From: Methanobacterium_C sp963845285
Lineage (GTDB): Archaea; Methanobacteriota; Methanobacteria; Methanobacteriales; Methanobacteriaceae
DNA: 64,000 bases
Direction of reading: 5' to 3'
NCBI GenBank assembly: GCA_963845285.1
Contig: CAWJRO010000018.1
Span: 124,001 to 188,000 of the forward strand
Shown here: piece after piece, positions 44,412 through 54,791 of the stretch
How positions within the stretch are numbered: the stretch's first letter is position 1
Layout: each line of letters starts with the position of its first letter
Position numbers and translations under genes: made by a program
Notes under the pieces: generated by a model
Told to the model about the DNA's origin: nothing
What the model saw: the letters and a program-made list of their open reading frames with translations, nothing else
Database searches by the model: none

Positions 44412-46376
44412 ATGACCGGATTTAAACTTGCATCAGCTTATGAACCGTTAGGGGATCAGCCAAAAGCTATAAATTCCCTTTCAGAGGGGATAAAAAAAGG
44501 TTTGAAGCATCAGACATTATTGGGCGTTACAGGGTCGGGTAAGACATTTACAATGGCTAATGTTATTCAAAAGGTTCAAAAACCTACCCTTGTGATATCC
44601 CACAACAAAACATTGGCTGCACAGCTTTACGAGGAGTTCAAGGAGTTTTTCCCAGATAATGCCGTGGAATACTTCGTAAGTTATTATGATTATTATCAAC
44701 CAGAAGCTTACATAGCACACACAGACACCTACATAGATAAAGAAGCATCCATAAATGAAGAAATAGATCGTATGCGGCACTCCACAACCCAATCCCTTCT
44801 CTCCCGGGATGATGTAATAGTTGTATCGAGTGTGTCCTGTATATATGGTATCGGAACTCCAGAAGATTACGGTGGATTTATATTATCCCTTAAACTGGGT
44901 GATGAACCCGGAAGAGATGAAATTCTCACGAAACTTGTGGAAATGCAGTACGAAAGAAATGATATAGAATTTATAAGGGGGAAATTCAGGGTTCGAGGAG
45001 ATGTAATAGAAATATTTCCTGTAAACAGTACCATTGCCATTAGATTGGAGCTTTTTGGTGATGAAGTTGATGGAATCTCATTCATAAACCCGTTGAAAGG
45101 TACGGTAATCAAAGAACTTGAACGTATAACAATATTTCCTGCAAAACACTTTATAACATCCAAAGAAAAGTTGGAAAGTGGAATAGTAGGTATTGAAGAA
45201 GAACTTGAAGACAGATTAACTATTTTAAGATCACAAAACAAACTCCTTGAAGCTCAAAGATTGGAACAAAGAACCCGATTTGACCTGGAGATGCTTCAGG
45301 AAATGGGTTACTGTACAGGTATAGAAAACTATTCCATGCATCTTTCAGGGAGAAAATGGAATGAAACACCATACACGTTACTTAAATATTTCCCAGAGGA
45401 TTACCTCACCATAATCGATGAATCCCATGTTACAGTACCCCAAATTGGGGGAATGTACGCTGGAGATAAGGCCCGTAAGGATTCTCTTGTAGGCTACGGT
45501 TTCAGACTTCCATCTGCACGTGAAAACCGCCCATTAAAATTTAAAGAGTTTGAGAGACTTCAAAACCAGGTTTTGTACGTATCTGCAACACCAGCTAAAT
45601 ATGAGCTTGGAAAAAGTCAAAACGTAGTAGAACAAATAATACGGCCCACAGGACTTGTAGATCCAGAAGTAATAATTAAACCAGTTAAGGGACAGGTTGA
45701 CCATCTTTTAGGAGCTATACAGGAAAAAGTTAAACAAAATCAAAGAATTCTGGTAACCACACTAACCAAAAAGATGGCCGAGGATCTCACAGATTACTAT
45801 GCAAAGGTAGGAATTAAAGTCAGGTACCTTCACTCTGAAATCGTAACCCTTGAAAGAACGGAAATAATTGACGACCTCCGAAGAGGGGAATTTGACTGTC
45901 TTGTAGGTGTGAACCTTCTCAGGGAAGGTCTGGACCTTCCAGAAGTTTCTCTTGTAGGCATTCTCGATGCAGATAAAGAGGGATTTCTTCGATCGAAAAC
46001 CTCACTTATACAAACCATAGGCAGGGCTTCAAGAAATATTAACGGCCAGGTTATCATGTATGCAGATGAAATAACAGAATCCATACGGTCAGCTCTAGAT
46101 ATAACTAACCGCCGTAGAAAACTTCAGATAGCCTACAACAAAGATCATGATATAACCGCAAAATCAGTGGTAAAATCTATAAAGGAAAAAACTAAAAAGG
46201 ATGAAATATCTTTAATTGATGATATTACGGATATAGAAAACATTCCAAAAGATGAATTAAGTCTTTTAATAAAAGATTTAGAACAGGAAATGAAAAACGC
46301 AGCTTTAAAACTTGATTTTGAGAGGGCTGCTAAAATAAGGGATAAGATACTGGTTTTAGAAGGGGTTTCAAAGTAA
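44412..46376 (+). CDS. uvrB: UvrABC excinuclease subunit B
   Basis: The damage-verification helicase of excision repair. It has Walker A GVTGSGKTFTMA, the beta-hairpin region YYDYYQPEAYI, helicase motifs TLTKKMAEDLTDY and LVGVNLLREGLDLPEVSLV, and a C-terminal UVR motif (KDLEQEMKNAALKLDFERAAKIRD) that contacts UvrC. At 654 aa it is full length. Its stop overlaps the uvrA start by one base (TAATG), so the two are coupled. Confidence 0.95.
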   Translation: MTGFKLASAYEPLGDQPKAINSLSEGIKKGLKHQTLLGVTGSGKTFTMANVIQKVQKPTLVISHNKTLAAQLYEEFKEFFPDNAVEYFVSYYDYYQPEAYIAHTDTYIDKEASINEEIDRMRHSTTQSLLSRDDVIVVSSVSCIYGIGTPEDYGGFILSLKLGDEPGRDEILTKLVEMQYERNDIEFIRGKFRVRGDVIEIFPVNSTIAIRLELFGDEVDGISFINPLKGTVIKELERITIFPAKHFITSKEKLESGIVGIEEELEDRLTILRSQNKLLEAQRLEQRTRFDLEMLQEMGYCTGIENYSMHLSGRKWNETPYTLLKYFPEDYLTIIDESHVTVPQIGGMYAGDKARKDSLVGYGFRLPSARENRPLKFKEFERLQNQVLYVSATPAKYELGKSQNVVEQIIRPTGLVDPEVIIKPVKGQVDHLLGAIQEKVKQNQRILVTTLTKKMAEDLTDYYAKVGIKVRYLHSEIVTLERTEIIDDLRRGEFDCLVGVNLLREGLDLPEVSLVGILDADKEGFLRSKTSLIQTIGRASRNINGQVIMYADEITESIRSALDITNRRRKLQIAYNKDHDITAKSVVKSIKEKTKKDEISLIDDITDIENIPKDELSLLIKDLEQEMKNAALKLDFERAAKIRDKILVLEGVSK

Positions 46377-49300
46377 TGACCACAAACAGATTAGTTGACA
46401 GCAGCAGGGTGTTGGACACCGATAAGTTACAGGATACCAAAAAAGGAAACATAATAATTAAGGGAGCACGCGAACACAACCTTAAAAACATTGACATTAT
46501 AATTCCAAGGGATAAATTCGTGGTAATAAGCGGAATAAGTGGTTCAGGAAAATCTTCCCTTGCATTCGACACAATCTACGCTGAAGGACAGCGACGTTAT
46601 GTTGAATCATTGTCTGCATATGCAAGACAGTTTCTGGGGCAGATGAAAAAGCCTGAAGTGGATTACATTGAAGGACTTTCACCTGCAATATCTATAGACC
46701 AGAAAACCACCAGAATGAACCCAAGATCAACTGTAGGAACAGTAACTGAAATATACGATTATCTACGTCTCCTTTTTGCAAGGGTCGGTACTCTCCACTG
46801 TTACCGTTGTGGTAAAGAGATATCTCAGCAAACAGCAGGTCAAATAGTTGATAATATCCTCCAGGAGAAGGAAGATACCAAGATACAGGTTCTTGCACCT
46901 GTTGTGAAAGACCGTAAGGGAGAACACCATAAAATATTCGAAGACCTTAAAAAGAAAGGATTTGTACGTGTAAGGGTTGACGGTGAAGTTTTAAGTCTTG
47001 ATAATGATTTTGAACTTGATAAAAATCGTAAACACACCGTGGAAGTTGTTGTGGACAGACTGGTTATACGATCTGATATTGACTTTAAAAGGAGACTTGC
47101 AGACTCTGTTGAAACAGCACTGGAACTTGGAGAAGGTTTAATTGTGGTTGTTTACGGGAATGGTAAAGCTTCTAAAAAGCAGGAAAAAAGTAAAGGTAAA
47201 TCCAAAGGCAATGGCAGCTATGAAAAGGTCTTCAGCGAACACTTCGCCTGCACAGAATGTGGTATAAACTTTGAAGAAATCAGTCCCAGAATGTTTTCAT
47301 TCAACAACCCCCATGGAGCATGCCCAGAATGTAACGGTCTTGGAAGCAAACTTGAGATAGATACAGACCTTGTGGTGCCTGATAGGAAGCTTTCTTTGAA
47401 TGATGGTGCTATTTTACCGTGGAGTAAATCTAAACATCGGGACAACTATTATTACCAAATGTTACGTGCAGTTGCAGACCACTACGGCTTCAGCATGGAC
47501 ACTCCATTCAACAAACTTCCAGAGGAATACCAGAACATAGTTCTCTACGGCTCAAAAGATAAGGTTGAATTTGTATTCCAAAGAAAAGGCAGACTTCATA
47601 AGGTGAAAAGGAAGTTTGAAGGTGTTATAAGCAGGATGGAGCGTCTATTTTTAGAGACCAAATCCAATTACATGAGAAGCTATGTTGGAAAGTTCATGAG
47701 TGACCGTAAGTGCCCTGTATGCGGAGGAACCAGACTGCGCCCGGAGAGCAGATCCGTTACCTTGGGTGGTAAAACCATATCCCAAGTTGTGGAAATGCCC
47801 ATAAAAGATTCAGAAAGATTTTTTGAAGAACTTGAACTATCCAAGAGGGAACTTTACATTGCAAAAGAGGTACTCAAAGAAATAAAAGAACGTCTGAAAT
47901 TCCTTGTGAATGTTGGTTTAGGTTACATAACCCTTGAAAGATCATCAGGAAGTTTATCTGGTGGAGAAGCACAGAGGATACGTCTTGCAACTCAAATAGG
48001 TTCAGGACTGGTGGGAGTGCTTTACATACTTGACGAACCAAGTATAGGACTCCATCAGAGGGACAACGCCAGACTTATAGAAACCCTGAAAAGATTACGG
48101 GATATTGGAAACACCTTAATAGTTGTGGAACACGATGAAGAAACCATTTTATCTGCAGATCATGTTGTTGATATTGGTCCGGGTGCCGGTGAGCACGGTG
48201 GAAAGGTCATAGCAGAGGGTACACCTCAAGAAATAATGGAAAACCCAGATTCCATAACAGGACGTTATCTATCTCGAAAAGAATCAATTGAGATACCCCA
48301 AGAGCGTGTAAAACCAAATGGAAATTACATAACAGTAAAAGGAGCAAGACAGAACAACCTTCAAAACATTGATGTTAAATTTCCATTAGGAGTATTCACG
48401 TGCATAACAGGGGTCTCAGGCTCAGGTAAAAGTACTCTTATAAACGATGTACTGTACAAGGGACTCTATGAAAAGTTAAACCATGCTCACGTGAACCCTG
48501 GAAAGCACGATAGTATTACCGGAATTGAAAATATTGACAAGGCCATTATAATTGACCAATCCCCAATTGGAAGGACACCACGTTCTAATCCAGCTACTTA
48601 CACAGGTGTTTTCACCTACATCCGAGAACTCTTATCTGAAACTCCTGAATCTAAAAAGAGGGGTTATAAACCTGGAAGGTTCAGTTTCAATGTAAAAGGT
48701 GGGAGATGCGAAGCCTGCAGCGGTGATGGAATAATAAAAATAGAAATGCATTTTCTTGCAGATGTTTACGTCCCATGTGAAGTTTGTGAGGGGAAAAGGT
48801 ACAACAGGGAAACTCTGGATGTGCGTTACAAGGGTAAAAATATTGCAGACATTCTGGAGATGACAGTTGAGGAAGCACTGGACTTTTTTAAAAATCTTCC
48901 CAAGATCTACAAAAAACTTAAAACTCTGGATGATGTCGGACTGGGATATGTAAAGCTGGGACAGCCCGCAACAACACTTTCAGGTGGAGAAGCTCAGCGG
49001 GTGAAACTTGCAAAAGAGTTGAGCCGTCAAAGTACAGGTAAAACCATGTACATACTTGATGAACCAACCACAGGACTTCACTTTGTGGACATTAAAAAGC
49101 TTCTAAATGTTCTTGGAAGGTTAAGAGATTCTGGAAATACAGTGATTGTGATAGAGCATAACCTTGATGTTATTAAAACAGCAGATTACATCATAGACCT
49201 TGGTCCTGAAGGTGGAGATGAAGGTGGACTGGTAATTGCAGAGGGAACTCCAGAAGAGATAGCTTTGAGTAAAAGTTTCACTGGAAATTATTTAAAAGAT

Positions 49301-49393
49301 ATTTTAAATGGGGTTGCACCTGCTTTAAGTGGAAATATTGAGAATGTGGTTGTGGATCCTGAACTTGAGAAATCTACTTCAAAAAATAAGTAA
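46376..49393 (+). CDS. uvrA: UvrABC excinuclease subunit A
   Basis: The damage-scanning ATPase, a twin ABC protein. Walker A motifs GISGSGKSSLAFDT (about 59) and GVSGSGKSTLIND (about 680), signature LSGGEAQRIRLA and LSGGEAQRVKLA, and zinc-binding segments CYRCG, CTECG, CPVCGG and CEACSGDG/CEVCEGKRYN are all present. The start is extended by about 20 residues compared with bacterial UvrA, and a Lys/Ser/Gly-rich low-complexity stretch (GKASKKQEKSKGKSKGNG) interrupts the insertion domain at about residue 262. It is 1005 aa and co-translated with uvrB. Confidence 0.95.
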   Translation: MTTNRLVDSSRVLDTDKLQDTKKGNIIIKGAREHNLKNIDIIIPRDKFVVISGISGSGKSSLAFDTIYAEGQRRYVESLSAYARQFLGQMKKPEVDYIEGLSPAISIDQKTTRMNPRSTVGTVTEIYDYLRLLFARVGTLHCYRCGKEISQQTAGQIVDNILQEKEDTKIQVLAPVVKDRKGEHHKIFEDLKKKGFVRVRVDGEVLSLDNDFELDKNRKHTVEVVVDRLVIRSDIDFKRRLADSVETALELGEGLIVVVYGNGKASKKQEKSKGKSKGNGSYEKVFSEHFACTECGINFEEISPRMFSFNNPHGACPECNGLGSKLEIDTDLVVPDRKLSLNDGAILPWSKSKHRDNYYYQMLRAVADHYGFSMDTPFNKLPEEYQNIVLYGSKDKVEFVFQRKGRLHKVKRKFEGVISRMERLFLETKSNYMRSYVGKFMSDRKCPVCGGTRLRPESRSVTLGGKTISQVVEMPIKDSERFFEELELSKRELYIAKEVLKEIKERLKFLVNVGLGYITLERSSGSLSGGEAQRIRLATQIGSGLVGVLYILDEPSIGLHQRDNARLIETLKRLRDIGNTLIVVEHDEETILSADHVVDIGPGAGEHGGKVIAEGTPQEIMENPDSITGRYLSRKESIEIPQERVKPNGNYITVKGARQNNLQNIDVKFPLGVFTCITGVSGSGKSTLINDVLYKGLYEKLNHAHVNPGKHDSITGIENIDKAIIIDQSPIGRTPRSNPATYTGVFTYIRELLSETPESKKRGYKPGRFSFNVKGGRCEACSGDGIIKIEMHFLADVYVPCEVCEGKRYNRETLDVRYKGKNIADILEMTVEEALDFFKNLPKIYKKLKTLDDVGLGYVKLGQPATTLSGGEAQRVKLAKELSRQSTGKTMYILDEPTTGLHFVDIKKLLNVLGRLRDSGNTVIVIEHNLDVIKTADYIIDLGPEGGDEGGLVIAEGTPEEIALSKSFTGNYLKDILNGVAPALSGNIENVVVDPELEKSTSKNK

Positions 49394-49822
49394 AGAATGA
49401 CTCTACTTATTTTTTTAGAGCACGCAATACTTTCATTTTTCAATATAATAAGAGGTTGTCTCATAGTTACTTTTGACAAATATAATTTTGCTTATTTTTG
49501 AATTTAAAGCTTTATTCATCCTTATTTTTTTGCAAATTCTGAATTATTAGACATCCTCAATAATTAGAAATCAAATACAAAATTATATAAAAAATTAAGA
49601 TTTTGTAATAAGTTATTTAGGATCTATTATTGCAATAGATTTAATATCTAAAAAAATTTCTTTATTTTTAGGATAAAAATGTGCTATTTAATTGGTAAAT
49701 TAGATGTATTGTGGGTTATCTTAATGAGTTACATCACCTCTCAATAATGTAAAACTCTAATAAGTTTACACAAGAAACTTTTAGAATGCATTACTTTTGT
49801 ATACAAGAAATGAAATTTTTAT
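49394..49822. other. Convergent spacer with a MITE-A copy
   Basis: 429 bp between the 3' ends of uvrA and the PIG-L gene. It contains MITE-A copy 8 and T-rich tracts suitable for termination. No ORF. Confidence 0.6.
49452..49558 (-). mobile_element. MITE-A copy 8 with AATAA target duplication
   Basis: A 107-bp reverse-oriented copy (GAGGTTGTCTCATAGTTAC / TTATTAGACATCCTC) flanked by AATAA at 49447-49451 and 49559-49563. Confidence 0.88.
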
Positions 49823-51280
49823 TCAAAAAATTTCATTGATTAGATATTTCATAGTATTTGGGAACTTAAACATCCTTAAAGCCATTGTATCTATATTGTT
49901 TCCTGTAGTATCGGAAACATCGGTGCTCATTAAAACGTATTTAGCTCCGTTAAATAGGTTTAAAGGGAGTTTAATTCGCATTACATTGTTATTGATATTG
50001 ACTTCGGGGGTTTCATTGGATGTGATGCTGTTATTGGCTTTTGATTCATATTGTGCTTTTCCATTTTTAACAGTTACGTCAATTCTTTTGAAATCTTTGC
50101 TGTTGAAGATTTTGAGATGGAAGTTGTAAACTAAATTGTTTTGCATGCTGGATGACCCTAAATAGAGGTACATATTACTGTTAGTATAAGCTAAGCCTGC
50201 AGAAGTTAGATCATCAGCTTGTTGTAATAACTTTGTTTTTTGATCATTTTTTACATCTTTAAACGATGATTTAGGCATGTTAAGAGGATCAGAAGAGTTA
50301 TTTCCTAACTTTTCTATTTCGATTATTGGATAATACGAATATATTTCATCTGTTCTTATGAATGAGTTTAAATAATCTTTTGTAGCGAATAACTGTGATT
50401 TGTGTGCGTTTATTGCTTTGGCTTTCAGATTTTCATCAGTTTTACTTAGGGGAAGTATCATCCAGGTAGCATCTAAATTTAAAAGTTCAGTTGGAGGTAA
50501 CAGCTCTGCATCAGGGGCGTAAAGAGAAGGTTGAGGCCATTGAAAACCTTTATGAACCAAATAACAGTAAGTAGATCCAGTATAATTAGTTTGTACCGCA
50601 GCATATCTTACAAATGCACTGGTAGCCCAGTGATCAGTATGATCATCACCATCGTCAGGATAAAAGATCATATTGGGTTTAAAATTTATTATTATCTGCT
50701 CTACATTTTTATCCACATTTGCACCACAGTATGGTGCATTCACTTCATATGAAAAGTTGTAAGGTGAATGATCAAAAAGGTTGGATCCTGTGGATTTTTT
50801 GAAAAGATGATCGTAATCCCAGTTGTCTTCGAATAGATTTTTAAGGCCTCCATCAGGATAACCTAAAAATATAACTTGATTATCATTCAATCCCAGATCC
50901 CGGGTTGCATTTACTGCTTCAAGATGCCTTAACTCACCTATATTCCCTTTAAATCCAGTTTGATTTGTCTGTTTTAAAAACATTTTAAGAAAATCAGGAG
51001 TGTAAGCATCACCATTTGTCATAAACACCAGTAAAATTGTGGCATTTTTTTCCAGAGCTTCCCTTATAATACCAGATGTGCCCAAAGATTCATCATCAGG
51101 ATGTGGAACAAATATCAAAATCCTATCAGAAGCATGAATATCCTGAAAATCACTATAAGAACCAGATTGAAGCGTAGAATCAAATAAATGAAATTTAAAA
51201 CCACCCACAGTTACAATTAAAATTAAAATAACAAGAACTAAAAGTACAATACCCCATTTTGATCTTAACCTGTCTACCAT
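49823..51280 (-). CDS. Secreted PIG-L (LmbE-like) deacetylase
   Basis: A 485-residue protein with an N-terminal membrane anchor (about 10-30). A PIG-L fold then follows, with the zinc-binding HPDDESLGTSG (about 56-66) and a later DDGDDHTDHW motif with two further histidines (about 210-219). PIG-L enzymes deacetylate N-acetylglucosamine-linked compounds. The C-terminal 130 residues form a separate beta-rich domain (SNMYLYLGSSSMQNN, GAKYVLMSTDVSDTTGNN) that may bind sugar. It is predicted extracellular, so it could modify surface polysaccharide or pseudomurein. Confidence 0.78.
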   Translation of the reverse strand: MVDRLRSKWGIVLLVLVILILIVTVGGFKFHLFDSTLQSGSYSDFQDIHASDRILIFVPHPDDESLGTSGIIREALEKNATILLVFMTNGDAYTPDFLKMFLKQTNQTGFKGNIGELRHLEAVNATRDLGLNDNQVIFLGYPDGGLKNLFEDNWDYDHLFKKSTGSNLFDHSPYNFSYEVNAPYCGANVDKNVEQIIINFKPNMIFYPDDGDDHTDHWATSAFVRYAAVQTNYTGSTYCYLVHKGFQWPQPSLYAPDAELLPPTELLNLDATWMILPLSKTDENLKAKAINAHKSQLFATKDYLNSFIRTDEIYSYYPIIEIEKLGNNSSDPLNMPKSSFKDVKNDQKTKLLQQADDLTSAGLAYTNSNMYLYLGSSSMQNNLVYNFHLKIFNSKDFKRIDVTVKNGKAQYESKANNSITSNETPEVNINNNVMRIKLPLNLFNGAKYVLMSTDVSDTTGNNIDTMALRMFKFPNTMKYLINEIF

Positions 51281-51780
51281 GAAGTTCCCCTTTTCAACAA
51301 TATTTCATACAAAGATCTTTTTAATGAAAGTACATGTTCTGATATTTAGAACTTTTATTATAAATTTTATCGAGAATTTCTAAAAACCCCTAAAATTTAA
51401 TAATATTAAAAGTTGTAACTTAATTATTACAAATAAATATGCCATTTAAAACAATTATTAGCCCTTAATAAATCAATTAAGTCATTAATAAGTATCATAA
51501 AACTATTTCTAAACATAATATCAACAGTAACTGAAGGTTAATAGAAATTCTCTATCATAATTTGAAGAAATTTCAAGAATTCTAATGGGTTTACTGGGGT
51601 ATTTATTAGTTTCAATAAATTTTCTAAAAATGGAAAGATATTCCACAAAATTAATTATAAAATTCAAAAAAAAGGATTGGTTAAATTTTTTAATAGTTGA
51701 CGGAAATGATTCATTAATACAAGAAGAACCAAATAAATGTTTAAATATTTAAATATCTTCGTAAAATCACTGTTAAATTG
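51281..51780. other. Gene-free stretch with MITE-B copy
   Basis: 500 bp without a supported gene. MITE-B copy 2 lies at 51372-51552. The rest is AT-rich. Confidence 0.55.
51372..51552 (+). mobile_element. MITE-B copy 2 with TATC target duplication
   Basis: A 181-bp element with perfect 11-bp inverted ends GAGAATTTCTA / TAGAAATTCTC, flanked by TATC at 51368-51371 and 51553-51556. It lines up over its whole length with 41764-41943. Confidence 0.85.
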
Positions 51781-51801
51781 AATATTAATGATTTGAGGTG
51801 A

Positions 51802-52071
51802 AATTTATAGAAAAAAGAGTTTATGTTTTTATTTTAATCCAAACCTTGAAAAACAGGATATTACAAGAGCATTAAATTTAAAAAATAGAAATATGTCTAT
51901 TTTTTGTACAAATATAGATCATTTGCATGTTTTTGAGTTTTAGATAATTTATGCAGGAAAATTTGTTCCAACTGATAAAACACCAAAAGTATTCATTGAA
52001 GCAATATATAAACCAGAGGAGTATGCTGAAGGTATATCTTATGTTTTAAAAGAAGACTTTGACGATTTTTA
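51802..52071 (+). pseudogene. Remnant of a small gene with in-frame TAG
   Basis: One frame reads SLCFYFNPNLEKQDITRALN...HLHVFEF, then TAG at about 51940, and continues in the same frame as YAGKFVPTDKTPKVFIEAI...LKEDFDDF to a normal stop at 52071. Codon use looks coding on both sides of the TAG, but no start codon fits, so I read it as a decayed gene. The family is not recognised. Confidence 0.4.
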
Positions 52072-52401
52072 GCCTCATGATTTAATCATATTGAAGAAAT
52101 GATCTTAGATAATTTTATGTTATAAAGTGGACAAATATGTAATACTATGCACACAGATTTTAATGTGAAAAGAATATATGTAACTTTTTGTTCATTATTT
52201 TTAGATTTAACTGTATTTTCCTTCAATTACTGTAGTTTATTATTCAAAAAGAATAACAATTATTTTATTTTCTCTTATTTTCTCCACTATTTCCAGAGTT
52301 ATATACAATTACTTTGTTTAAAAAAGGGCTTTAGCTACTTAAACACGGTTTGAACCACTAATTTAGTTATTATTAAATATTAAATTATATGGGGGGATTT
52401 A

Positions 52402-53320
52402 ATGGTAAAAGGTGATGCTGGAGAAGTTTTTCTGGTTAAAACAACAGATAGACAAGAAGGTATAAGGAAACTCTTTGAAAATATGGCTATGGATGGTTTT
52501 AAAGATAAAATGTAACTTTAAAAGCTAATTTCAACAGCGCAGATCCATTTCCTGCTTCAACCCACATTCAAACCCTACAAACTATTTTAGATGAGCTTAA
52601 AGCAGCAGACTCTGGTAAAATAATCCTTGCTGAACGAAGCGGGATGGGAAACACCACCAAAGTCCTTGAAAAAATGGGGGTTTATGATTTAGCCCAAAAA
52701 TACAACTTTGAAATTGTTGTACTGGATGAAGAAGATGTAGACCAATGGGCTAAAATTGAAAGGGATGAACCCACTGGCTGAATGGATTTTACATCTCAAA
52801 AATATTTCTTGATGCTGAAAAGGTTGTTCAAACTTGCTGCCTTAAAACCCACAGATTTGGCGGTCACTTCACCATTTCGCTTAAAAATTCTGTTGGTATT
52901 GTTGCCAAAAGGGTGCCTGGAGGTATTTACAATTACATGGGAGAACTTCATCTTTCACCGTTTCAAAGGCTCATGGTAGCAGAAATAAACAGTTATTACA
53001 ACGTTGATGTTATTTTAATGGATGCAATGAAAGCATTTTTAAATAAAGGGCCTGAAACTGGAGTTGTTGTTGAACCAAATCTTCTTCTGGTTGGTACAGA
53101 TAGAGTAGCAATTGATGCGGTGGGAGTTGCAATTCTACGATATTACGGTACCACAAAGGAAGTTTCAAACGGTCGGATATTCGAACTTGACCAGATACGA
53201 AGAGCAGTAGAACTTGGTGTTGGAATTGAATCAGTTGATGAAATAAGTTTAATATCTGTGGATTATGATAGTAAGATAATTTCAGAGGATATAAAGAATA
53301 TACTTGAGAAACAAGGTTAA
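52402..53320 (+). pseudogene. DUF362-family protein, broken by two frameshifts
   Basis: Three frames join into one DUF362 protein. The ATG at 52402 (MVKGDAGEVFLVKTTDRQEG) runs to a stop at 52513; one base too few near 52509 moves to a frame reading NVTLKANFNSADPFPASTH...; that frame ends at 52779, and a second shift near 52772 opens WLNGFYISKIFLDAEKVV... to the stop at 53320. Family landmarks LKANFNS, KTHRFGGHFTISLKNSVG and GTDRVAIDAVGVAILRYYG are intact. DUF362 proteins are often associated with ferredoxin domains and have no settled role. The breaks may be real decay or sequence errors. Confidence 0.75.
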
Positions 53321-53606
53321 ATCCATGTTTAATTAAGTTAAATCTAAAATGAGTTTAGTTTTAAGGTTTAATAAGTCCTAAATTTAAAGATTTAATAGGT
53401 TTAAGATTTAATAGTTCAAAGATTTTTAGACTTAAAAAAGGACATTTAGTATTTATCAATATCCCATTGGTGGTTTTATAACATATTTAATCAAAAAATA
53501 AATTATAACGGAATATTTCAATTTTAAATGTCATTTAAGGGAAATTTAGTAATTGATTGAGGTGTAACTGGGGTGTAAATTTGGAATACTTACTTAACAT
53601 AACAAC

Positions 53607-54791
53607 GTGATAAAATACTTTATGTCATTTTTATCGCTGGTGGTGAAAAATCCATTCAGAAACAAAACAAGGACTTCCCTTGCAATCGTTGGAATTGCAA
53701 TAGGAATAACCATCATAGTGGCAATGGGTATGATTACAGGTGGTCTTCAATCATCTACCCAAAGCACACTGAAGGCGGGTGCAGCTGAAATTACGGTGAC
53801 GCACGCGGGTTCCAACTCATTTATTTCAACTGGAGGTACACTAGACCAGAGCTGGGTGACCAAAGTGGAAAATATAAGTGGAGTTAAAACTGCTGCAGGA
53901 GTTTTAAGTGTGAGTAACTCTAGTTTCGGCAGTACGTCCGGAAGTTCTACAAGTTCTTCAAGTAGAACCGGTGGTATGGGTGGTTTGACCATAGTTGGTA
54001 TTGACAGCACCCAATTAAGTCTTGTAGGAGTTAGTAGTGCTGATGTTAATGGAAGTTTGTTCAGTAATGGAAGTACAAGTGAAGTTATAATTGGTAAAAA
54101 TTTAGCTCAATCTCTTAACAAAACTGTTGGAGATACAATAAACCTTTACGGTAAAGATTTCAAGATTACAGGAATTTATCAGACTGGAAACGTTATGCAA
54201 GATCAAAACATATTCATGTCAATTAACACCCTCCAGAACCTTACAAGCAACACAGGCAAAATCAGCAGCATATCCGTTAAGGATGCTGACAATTCAAATG
54301 ATACACAGGTAAGTAAAGCAATTACGGACGCATATCCAAATGATCTCTCCACAACAACAGCAGAAGATCAGGCCAACAGAATGAATAATGTCATGGGAAC
54401 AATAAACTCAGCTTCCTGGGCAATTTCACTCCTTGCAATATTCATTGGAGGAATTGGAGTTATAAACACCATGATAATGTCTGTCTTTGAGAGAACAAGA
54501 GAAATAGGAGTTCTTAAAGCTGTTGGATGGAAAAACAGGAGAATTTTAGGAATGATAATCGGCGAATCCATTGTACTCACACTCTTAGCCGCAGTTGTAG
54601 GTACAATTGTAGGTGTGGTGGGAGTTGAAGTTTTACTGTACTTCTCAAATAGCACATTAACAGCAGTGTTTTCATTTGATATATTATTAAGGGCTTTCGG
54701 AGTGGCTTTATTAGTAGGAATATTCGGTGGGCTTTACCCTGCTTACAGGGCTTCCAAACTAGCACCAACGGAGGCGCTGAGATATGAGTAA
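53607..54791 (+). CDS. ABC transporter permease (MacB/FtsX type)
   Basis: A 394-residue permease with one N-terminal membrane helix, an extracytoplasmic MacB-PCD domain (about 45-270) and three C-terminal helices (ISLLAIFIGGIGVINTMIMSV and later), the layout of the MacB/LolC group. The extracellular domain holds a Ser/Thr/Gly-rich loop (FGSTSGSSTSSSSRTGG). It starts with GTG; the next in-frame ATG is five codons on. It overlaps the ATPase gene by 8 bases. Such transporters export peptides or lipoproteins or act as mechanotransmitters. Confidence 0.85.
   Translation: MIKYFMSFLSLVVKNPFRNKTRTSLAIVGIAIGITIIVAMGMITGGLQSSTQSTLKAGAAEITVTHAGSNSFISTGGTLDQSWVTKVENISGVKTAAGVLSVSNSSFGSTSGSSTSSSSRTGGMGGLTIVGIDSTQLSLVGVSSADVNGSLFSNGSTSEVIIGKNLAQSLNKTVGDTINLYGKDFKITGIYQTGNVMQDQNIFMSINTLQNLTSNTGKISSISVKDADNSNDTQVSKAITDAYPNDLSTTTAEDQANRMNNVMGTINSASWAISLLAIFIGGIGVINTMIMSVFERTREIGVLKAVGWKNRRILGMIIGESIVLTLLAAVVGTIVGVVGVEVLLYFSNSTLTAVFSFDILLRAFGVALLVGIFGGLYPAYRASKLAPTEALRYE

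Noticed and set aside
51940..51942. TAG read as pyrrolysine
   Set aside because: No Pyl genes or methylamine methyltransferase context are visible, and Methanobacterium-type organisms are not expected to decode TAG. The frame also lacks a start codon.
52147..52353. A 68-codon ORF of hydrophobic and aromatic residues
   Set aside because: It has no ribosome site, is composed of AT-driven codons (Phe, Tyr, Leu, Asn) and resembles no protein.
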